This document shows, piece after piece, positions 58,697 to 64,000 of a DNA stretch of 64,000 nucleotides. Location of the stretch: the NCBI GenBank assembly GCA_027406905.1, contig DAHZHT010000004.1, positions 59,848 through 123,847 of the forward strand, written 5' to 3'. Below the pieces are notes generated by a model, which had not been told where the DNA came from, did not search any database, and worked only from the letters and a program-made list of their open reading frames with translations. The first letter of the stretch is position 1; the number at the start of each line of letters is the position of its first letter. The DNA is from Elusimicrobiota bacterium (GTDB taxonomy: Bacteria; Elusimicrobiota; Elusimicrobia; UBA1565; UBA9628). The translations under genes were made by a program, and so were the position numbers.

Positions 58697-58898
58697 GGTT
58701 ACCCACCTTCTTACTGGAAATCCAAGTGTTAATCCGGGCGATATAACGCCTCAGATTTCTCAATTCCATCGGATTATCCAACGGACTTAAGGAATGTTTC
58801 CAAGAGAGATTCGCCAACTTTTCCTTCGTTTGCCGCAACTCCTGCTCCAATTCCGCCACGGTCAAACTTTTCTTCGCTTCTCGTTCTTTTGTCTTCAT
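58686..58898 (-). CDS. rpmC: Ribosomal protein L29
   Basis: A 70-residue two-helix protein at the tunnel exit: LTVAELEQELRQTKEKLANL and NLRRYIARINTWISSK. It fits the usual place between rplP and rpsQ and supports trigger factor and SRP docking in other bacteria. Confidence 0.95.
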   Translation of the reverse strand: MKTKEREAKKSLTVAELEQELRQTKEKLANLSWKHSLSPLDNPMELRNLRRYIARINTWISSKKVGNHGS

Positions 58899-58913
58899 TT
58901 TAAAACCTTTAAA

Positions 58914-59330
58914 TTAAATATGCTCCCGGACTACGACCTTCGTCTTGATTGGAAGCTTATATGAAGCGGAGCCAAAAGCCTTTTCGGCCTCTTCCTGTGG
59001 AATTCCTTCCAATTCAAAGAGAACGCGGCCGGGCTTAACCACGCAAACCCAATGATCGGGCGCGCCTTTTCCTTTTCCCATACGAGTTTCAGCGGGATGT
59101 TTGGTCACCGCTTTGTCCGGAAAAACGCGAACCCAGAGTTTTCCGCCTTTTTTGAGGTATCGGCCGATAGCGACGCGAGCCGACTCAATTTGGCGAGCCG
59201 TCACCCATTTCGGTTCTAGAGCCTTAAGCCCAAATTCTCCAAATGAAATTTCGGTTCCACGTTTAGCCAATCCCTTGACTCGGGGGTGGCTATGCGGTTT
59301 CCTATATTTAACGCGTTTTGGCATCAACAT
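58914..59330 (-). CDS. rplP: Ribosomal protein L16
   Basis: A 138-residue protein near the peptidyl-transferase centre: [20 protein letters not shown] (after a two-residue lead), KPAETR-like [19 protein letters not shown] and [14 protein letters not shown] is placed for ATG 59330, though ATG 59324 starts at the conventional residue. Confidence 0.97.
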   Translation of the reverse strand: MLMPKRVKYRKPHSHPRVKGLAKRGTEISFGEFGLKALEPKWVTARQIESARVAIGRYLKKGGKLWVRVFPDKAVTKHPAETRMGKGKGAPDHWVCVVKPGRVLFELEGIPQEEAEKAFGSASYKLPIKTKVVVREHI

Positions 59331-59339
59331 AAAATCCCT

Positions 59340-60122
59340 CTATTCAGTCTCCGCGGAATCTTTAGAGCTTTCCGCCGCCACTTCTTTCGTCCCTTCTTTT
59401 GCCGCGGTCGCCCCCACGGGCTGAATGCCCGTCGGCGCGACAATCGCCGCCACGTTCTGATCTTTTTTGGCCAAAAGCAAAAGTTCTTTGGGACTCTTGA
59501 CAAAAAGTTGTTTACGGAATATCCAAACCTTAACTCCGATGAGACCCGCAGTCGTCATCGCTTCCGCCGCCCCATAATCAATATCCGCGGAAAAAACGTG
59601 AAGAGGAACCCTACCTTCCCGCGCCCACTCGCGACGAGCGATTTCCGATCCATTTAAACGCCCGCCGACCATGACCTTAATTCCCAAAGCTCCAGCCTGC
59701 ATCGTGCGTTCCATGGCCCGGCGCATCACTCGGCGATAGGCCGCGCGCTTTTCAATTTGAGCGGCAATGGCTTCAGCCACCAGTCGAGAGTCTAATTCCG
59801 GTTCCTTAACTTCAATGACATTGATAAAAGTTTTACGGCCGGTCATGTCTTCAATCTGCTTGCGAACAGATTCAATATCGGCGCCTTTTTTTCCAATCAC
59901 GATTCCAGGACGAGCGGTATGAACATTGACTCGCAGGTAAGTTCCCGCCCGTTCAATAGCCACCGCGCTAACCGCCGCATGCCGAAATGTCCGCTTAACC
60001 AGCAAACGGATGCGGTGATCTTCTCCAATCAAGGCGGGCATTTCTTTTAAAGAGAACCAACGCGATTCCCAATCGTGGATGTAGCCCAAGCGCATCGCGT
60101 TAGGATGAGTTTTATTTCCCAT
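59340..60122 (-). CDS. rpsC: Ribosomal protein S3
   Basis: A 260-residue mRNA-entry protein: MGNKTHPNAMRLGYIHDWES, the KH domain GIVIGKKGADIESVRKQIED and the C-terminal GRVPLHVFSADIDYGAAEA. A Glu/Ser/Ala tail of about 25 residues is added. The start at 60122 corresponds to the family N-terminus, with GGGAA upstream. Confidence 0.97.
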   Translation of the reverse strand: MGNKTHPNAMRLGYIHDWESRWFSLKEMPALIGEDHRIRLLVKRTFRHAAVSAVAIERAGTYLRVNVHTARPGIVIGKKGADIESVRKQIEDMTGRKTFINVIEVKEPELDSRLVAEAIAAQIEKRAAYRRVMRRAMERTMQAGALGIKVMVGGRLNGSEIARREWAREGRVPLHVFSADIDYGAAEAMTTAGLIGVKVWIFRKQLFVKSPKELLLLAKKDQNVAAIVAPTGIQPVGATAAKEGTKEVAAESSKDSAETE

Positions 60123-60123
60123 A

Positions 60124-60501
60124 TTATTTCCCTTTCCCCGTCTTCTGATAGGAGTCGGAGACGACAACGGTGACATGGCAAATCTTGCGGTGTAACGTCA
60201 TCGCGCGCCCCTGTGGACCCGGGTTGACACGCCGCATGGCGCCCAACGGACCGATAGTCGCCCAACACGACTTAATATAAACCTTCTCCGGAACGAGGGG
60301 CTTGCCCTGCTTGGCCGCCTTGTTCGCGAGATTGGCCGCGGCGGATTTCACCACATGCGCGACCATCTTTCCGGAAATGCGCGGAATATTCGGCAGAATC
60401 TCTTCCGCCTCAAGAACAGCCTTGCCCCGAATTTCATCGAGAACCTGATTGACCTTCCGCGCCCCGTATCGTTGAAAACGTCCGTATGCTGTCGCTTCCA
60501 T
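60124..60501 (-). CDS. rplV: Ribosomal protein L22
   Basis: A 125-residue tunnel protein: EATAYGRFQRYGARKVNQVL and the hairpin region GPLGAMRRVNPGPQGRAM. The ATG at 60501 immediately follows the rpsS stop (60506-60508). A longer frame to 60543 would overlap rpsS and adds no family residues. Confidence 0.96.
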   Translation of the reverse strand: MEATAYGRFQRYGARKVNQVLDEIRGKAVLEAEEILPNIPRISGKMVAHVVKSAAANLANKAAKQGKPLVPEKVYIKSCWATIGPLGAMRRVNPGPQGRAMTLHRKICHVTVVVSDSYQKTGKGK

Positions 60502-60505
60502 GTTA

Positions 60506-60790
60506 TTAAGTGAGAGCCGTCGCTTCTTTATGCATGCCGCCATGAGATCTGAAGAACCTCGTAAAGGAAAATTCTCCCAGGCGGTGGCCGACCATTTGTT
60601 CGGTCACGTAGACCGGTAAAAACTTGCGCCCATTATGAACGCCGAAAGTATGTCCAACAAATTCAGGCGGAATCGCAGAAGCTCGAGCCCAGGTCTTAAT
60701 CATCTTTTTCTCCCCGGCCACGTTCATCTTCTGCACTTTTTTAAACAGCTTAGCGTCTATATACGGACCTTTTTTAGTCGATCGACTCAT
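60506..60790 (-). CDS. rpsS: Ribosomal protein S19
   Basis: A 94-residue head protein: [40 protein letters not shown] and [18 protein letters not shown]. Normal length and S10-operon position. Confidence 0.98.
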   Translation of the reverse strand: MSRSTKKGPYIDAKLFKKVQKMNVAGEKKMIKTWARASAIPPEFVGHTFGVHNGRKFLPVYVTEQMVGHRLGEFSFTRFFRSHGGMHKEATALT

Positions 60791-60818
60791 ATTTTTTCCT
60801 TCACCTCATCAAACTGAA

Positions 60819-61664
60819 CTACGCCGCCGCCTGCTTAGCGCGCCGACGATCCGCGACAATCATCCAACTCCAAATTTTGCTTTTCTTACGGGTCTTATAA
60901 CCCTTCGCCAACTGATTCCAAGGCGATTTCGGATGGTTTCCACCCTTTGATTTTCCACGTCCGCCGCCCATTGGATGGTCAGTGGCGTTCATCGCGCCGC
61001 CGCGAACCGTGGGCCGAATTCCCAAATGTCTCGAGCGACCCGCCTTACCGAGACTGATCGTATTGTGGTCGGTGTTGGAAACTTGTCCAATGGTCGCCAA
61101 GCAAGAATCCGGCACCTTGCGAATTTCACCGGAAGGCATTCTCAACTGGGCAAAACCGGAATCTTTCGCCATTAACTGCGCTTGAGAACCGGCGGAGCGA
61201 ATCATTTGCGCGCCACGGCCAGGCTGAAGCTCGACGTTATGAATAAAAGTTCCGTCAGGGATATTAGATAAAGGCAGAGCGTTTCCAATCTTAATTTCGG
61301 CCGAAGGGCCGCTCATAATCACGTCTCCGACATTGAGCCCGACGGGATGGACGATATAGCGTTTTTCTCCGTCGTTGTAATTAATGAGAGAAATGCGCGC
61401 GCTTCGGTTCGGATCATATTCAATAGAGACAACGCGCCCAGGAATGCCGAACTTCTCGCGCTTAAAATCAATAATCCTATAGGAACGGCGATGACCGCCG
61501 CCCTGATGGCGCACCATGATCATTCCGGTGTTATTCCGTCCGCCTTTTTTGCGAAGATTTTTCAACAAACTTTTCTCCGGAGTATCGGTCGTTAATTCCG
61601 CGAAATCCGGGCTCGTCATATTGCGACGAGAGGGAGTGTAAGGTTTATAAAATTTAAGGCCCAT
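60819..61664 (-). CDS. rplB: Ribosomal protein L2
   Basis: A 281-residue protein needed for subunit joining and peptidyl transfer: [33 protein letters not shown] and [18 protein letters not shown], which contains the conserved functional histidine. Full length. Confidence 0.98.
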   Translation of the reverse strand: MGLKFYKPYTPSRRNMTSPDFAELTTDTPEKSLLKNLRKKGGRNNTGMIMVRHQGGGHRRSYRIIDFKREKFGIPGRVVSIEYDPNRSARISLINYNDGEKRYIVHPVGLNVGDVIMSGPSAEIKIGNALPLSNIPDGTFIHNVELQPGRGAQMIRSAGSQAQLMAKDSGFAQLRMPSGEIRKVPDSCLATIGQVSNTDHNTISLGKAGRSRHLGIRPTVRGGAMNATDHPMGGGRGKSKGGNHPKSPWNQLAKGYKTRKKSKIWSWMIVADRRRAKQAAA

Positions 61665-61955
61665 CTAATTTTCCTCTCCGATTTTAATGGATTGACCCGC
61701 TTTAACGCGCACAACCGCCTTTTTCCAATCCGATTTTCGCCCGACGCTCCTCGTCACGCGGCGAATCTTTCCAGGAAAAACCATCGTCCGAACGTCTTCC
61801 ACAGTCACATGAAAAAGGCCCTCCACCGCTTTTTTAACCTCGGGCTTCGTGGCCGATTTATTCACGCGAAAAACATAAGCGTTCTGCTTATCCTTTAAGA
61901 TAGTGCTTCTCTCGGTGCGAATAGGCCGTTCGATAATTCCGTAAAGGTTTTCCAT
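61665..61955 (-). CDS. rplW: Ribosomal protein L23
   Basis: A 96-residue exit-tunnel protein: IIERPIRTERSTILKDKQNA and YVFRVNKSATKPEVKKAVEG. Docking site for chaperones and SRP in other bacteria. Abuts rplB directly. Confidence 0.97.
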   Translation of the reverse strand: MENLYGIIERPIRTERSTILKDKQNAYVFRVNKSATKPEVKKAVEGLFHVTVEDVRTMVFPGKIRRVTRSVGRKSDWKKAVVRVKAGQSIKIGEEN

Positions 61956-61958
61956 AAA

Positions 61959-62609
61959 TTATTTTCCCACAACGCTTAATTTCTGCCACGCCGCCTGCGT
62001 CAGGACAAGCCGGTCGGCCGCCAAAACCCCATATGCGTTCAAATTTTCGGGCTGAGTGACGGTAAAATCTTTAATATTGCGGGCAGCAAGAGAAACTTTA
62101 GGATTTTTTTCTTCAATCACCAGAACGGTTCGCGGAGAACAATTCAATTTCTTCAGAAAAGAAGCCATCTCGCGCGTGCGCGCGTCGCTTAGCTGAACGG
62201 AATCCAGAAATATAATTTTTCCCTCTTGATATTTAGCAGACAACGCATGAGCCAAAGCCTTACGCGCTTTTTGTCTCGGGAAATCCAAATGGAGCCGCCC
62301 CGGCTTTGGGCCATGAATAACCCCTCCATGCCTCCACAAAGGAGAACGAATGGAACCCGCGCGCGCGCGCCCGGTATGTTTTTGCTTCCAGGGTTTTTTT
62401 CCGCCGCCGGAAACTTCGGAGCGGGTCTTCACGCTCGCCGAACGCTCTCTTTGGTTGGCCAAATAAATAGTCACATACTCATGGAGAAATTCCTTGGAGG
62501 GATTAATCTCGACAAGAGTATCCTTTAAATCAACCTGCCCAACCGATTCCCCCTTCATATTCAGAAGGGGAGCCTGCATCTTCACTTGTTTTTCTTTTGA
62601 TTGCGGCAT
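61959..62609 (-). CDS. rplD: Ribosomal protein L4
   Basis: A 216-residue tunnel protein; the extended loop carries GGGKKPWKQKHTGRARAGSI and SPLWRHGGVIHGPKP. In E. coli L4 autoregulates the S10 operon. The ATG at 62609 is chosen; a TTG five codons earlier is less likely. Confidence 0.97.
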   Translation of the reverse strand: MPQSKEKQVKMQAPLLNMKGESVGQVDLKDTLVEINPSKEFLHEYVTIYLANQRERSASVKTRSEVSGGGKKPWKQKHTGRARAGSIRSPLWRHGGVIHGPKPGRLHLDFPRQKARKALAHALSAKYQEGKIIFLDSVQLSDARTREMASFLKKLNCSPRTVLVIEEKNPKVSLAARNIKDFTVTQPENLNAYGVLAADRLVLTQAAWQKLSVVGK

Positions 62610-62627
62610 ATTCAATCTCACCAAACC

Positions 62628-63431
62628 TTATTTTTTAGCTGCCGTCGGCTTTTTAGCCGTAATAATATTACCCATCTTGTCTTTCTTAATGGCGGACTTG
62701 ACAGGCTCAACCCAGGATTTTCTAGATTTAACCGTTTCAAAAACTTTGACTAAGCCGCCGCGCGGCCCCGGGACAGAACCCTGCAGATAAACCAAATTTT
62801 GATTCGGATCAACTTCAATGACTTCAATTTTCTGAACAGTAGACATCTCTCCGCCCATACGCCCCGCCATTCTCTGGCCAGGCAACACTCGCCCCAAAGC
62901 GCGGCGAGAAGCCAATGAACCGGGAGAACGTTGTTTATCGGAAGCGCCATGAGAAGCCGGCAGACCCCGAAAACCGTGACGCTTCATCGCGCCAGCAAAA
63001 CCCTTGCCTTTATTGACGGCTTGAACATCCACATAATCTCCGGGTTTAAAAATATCGGCTGCATGCACTTGCTGTCCAAGCTCAAAGCCGGAGACATTAT
63101 CAACTCGAACTTCGCGAACCCAACGCGCCGGAGAAACGGAAACTTTCTTAAACTGCCCCAAAAGCGCCTTGGAAAGATTTTTTTCTTTGCGTTTCCCGTA
63201 AGCCAATTGAACGGCGTTATAGCCGTCCGGACCGCTTGAGCTTTTAACTCCGATCACATCGCAAGGGCCGGCTTGAACCACCGTAACATCGCACAAACGC
63301 CCATTTCTCTGCTTAAAAACCTGCGTCATCCCTACCTTCTGGCCCAAAATAACGCGCAGAGATGCGGGAGCCTTTTTAACGGCGCCCGCTTTAGATTCCG
63401 TCTGTTCCGTCTTCGCTGTTTCTTCGCTCAC
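62628..63431 (-). CDS. rplC: Ribosomal protein L3
   Basis: A 267-residue assembly initiator: LGQKVGMTQVFKQRNGRLCD, KGFAGAMKRHGFRGLPASHG and GSLASRRALGRVLPGQRMAG with the conserved glutamine. An N-terminal extension of about 25 residues and a Lys/Ala C-terminal tail of about 35 are added to the usual 210. Confidence 0.97.
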   Translation of the reverse strand: MSEETAKTEQTESKAGAVKKAPASLRVILGQKVGMTQVFKQRNGRLCDVTVVQAGPCDVIGVKSSSGPDGYNAVQLAYGKRKEKNLSKALLGQFKKVSVSPARWVREVRVDNVSGFELGQQVHAADIFKPGDYVDVQAVNKGKGFAGAMKRHGFRGLPASHGASDKQRSPGSLASRRALGRVLPGQRMAGRMGGEMSTVQKIEVIEVDPNQNLVYLQGSVPGPRGGLVKVFETVKSRKSWVEPVKSAIKKDKMGNIITAKKPTAAKK

Positions 63432-63462
63432 ATGACCCTCGAGTATTAAAAAAATCCCCAGA

Positions 63463-63786
63463 CTAGAGTTTTATCTCAACGTCAACCCCAGCCGGCAAGT
63501 CCAACTTCATCAATTCGTCTACGGTCTTTGCCGTAGTGCTGTCGAGCTCAATAAGACGTTTGTGAATGCGCATCTCAAACTGCTCACGGGATTTTTTATC
63601 CACGTGTGGAGAACGCAACACCGTATATTTTTTAATCCGCGTCGGAAGGAGTACCGGACCCCGAACCACAGCGCCGGTGCGCTGGGCGGTTTCAACAATC
63701 TTCCCTACACTCGCATCTAGGATGCGATAGTCATACGAACGAAGCCGTATCCGAATTTTTTGCTGCGGCCTACTTAGCTCAACCAT
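63463..63786 (-). CDS. rpsJ: Ribosomal protein S10 (NusE)
   Basis: A 107-residue protein that also acts as NusE in antitermination: [40 protein letters not shown] and [18 protein letters not shown]. Normal length; first gene of the S10 group and directly behind tuf. Confidence 0.98.
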   Translation of the reverse strand: MVELSRPQQKIRIRLRSYDYRILDASVGKIVETAQRTGAVVRGPVLLPTRIKKYTVLRSPHVDKKSREQFEMRIHKRLIELDSTTAKTVDELMKLDLPAGVDVEIKL

Positions 63787-63814
63787 GTTATTGTACCTTA
63801 TTATTTAATTTTTT

Positions 63815-64000
63815 TCAAGCGATGATATCGCCGACGACTCCGGCTCCGACGGTGTGACCGCCTTCTCTGACCGCAAAGCGCAGTCCCTTCTCAAGCGCGA
63901 TAGGGCAGATGAGTTCGACATCAATGTCGATATTGTCTCCAGGCATCACCATCTCGACTCCCGCCGGAAGCGTCACCGCTCCGGTCACGTCTGTCGTTCG
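63815..64000 (-). CDS. tuf: Elongation factor Tu, C-terminal part (cut by window edge)
   Basis: The last 61 codons of EF-Tu domain 3: [40 protein letters not shown] and GVVGDIIA before TGA at 63815-63817. The rest lies beyond the right edge. Its position ahead of rpsJ is the standard str-S10 junction; 28 bases separate the two genes, with a T-rich but hairpin-free spacer. Confidence 0.97.
   Translation of the reverse strand, partial: RTTDVTGAVTLPAGVEMVMPGDNIDIDVELICPIALEKGLRFAVREGGHTVGAGVVGDIIA

Noticed and set aside
60502..60543. Longer N-terminus for L22
   Set aside because: It would lie within rpsS and adds basic residues absent from the family; the ATG right after the rpsS stop begins the conserved part.
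1..64000. tRNA, rRNA or CRISPR elements
   Set aside because: Intergenic spaces are nearly all under 150 bases; none shows tRNA cloverleaf ends, rRNA sequence or regularly spaced repeats.

Overview
The window is a stretch of bacterial chromosome with balanced base composition and very dense gene packing (many 4-nt start/stop overlaps). The gene set points to a rod-shaped, Gram-negative-type bacterium with peptidoglycan. It includes mreBCD-mrdA-rodA, an N-acetylmuramoyl-alanine amidase, murI, exported and lipid-anchored proteins, a DsbA-like oxidoreductase, PilT and a B12-dependent ribonucleotide reductase. The ribosomal gene order, the zinc-type S14, the absence of an L30 gene between S5 and L15, and the mixture of lineages among the proteins make me suspect Elusimicrobiota or a neighbouring phylum. 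That placement is an inference from gene content and not proven here.

Layout from left to right. (1) 0.3-5.5 kb, minus strand: a signalling cluster made of a PAS protein, a REC-winged-helix regulator, a soluble REC-PAS-histidine kinase, a membrane CHASE3-like/PAS histidine kinase and an Rcp1-like single-domain receiver, read from a good sigma70-type promoter at 5.5 kb. (2) 5.6-20.9 kb: envelope and metabolic genes on both strands. They include an exported protein with a PD-(D/E)XK-type core, a TPR-SpoIID protein with a three-gene envelope operon, a peptide-type binding protein, nth, pilT, an FprA-type ferredoxin reductase, an acyl-CoA synthetase and a GlpD-type dehydrogenase that has no normal start codon. 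(3) 20.9-28.2 kb, plus strand: an accessory island with a short methyltransferase lacking NPPY, an ORF6N protein, an Eco57I-like methyltransferase with a degenerate SAM motif, a T5orf172-SF2 helicase and a PIN-like protein. It ends in a repeat mosaic carrying a DUF2283-like gene and an orphan ribbon-helix-helix antitoxin.

(4) 28.2-29.1 kb: one plus-strand phosphoesterase gene. (5) 29.1-64.0 kb: about 35 kb entirely on the minus strand. Reading in the direction of transcription, it starts with the end of tuf and runs through the S10, spc and alpha ribosomal gene groups (rpsJ to rplQ, with secY, adk, map, infA, rpmJ and rpoA). It then continues with almost no gaps into mreB-mreC-mreD-mrdA-rodA, an RNase G/E gene, an amidase, murI, a Rho factor that lacks the N-terminal RNA-binding domain, and ridA. 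A strong promoter with two perfect inverted repeats then drives nrdJ, followed by dsbA-like, MauE/DoxX-like, a lone receiver, an AmgK-like kinase fused to a RapZ C-terminal domain, a MurU-like nucleotidyltransferase, a thioredoxin-like ferredoxin, a TPR protein and a CsgG/GNA1162-like lipoprotein.

The best candidates for something undescribed are the accessory island, where two adjacent methyltransferase-like proteins carry complementary halves of the catalytic motif set beside a T5orf172-helicase and a PIN-like protein, and the antitoxin cassette that appears to have landed in a duplicated gene end. No rRNA, tRNA, CRISPR array or insertion sequence was recognised.
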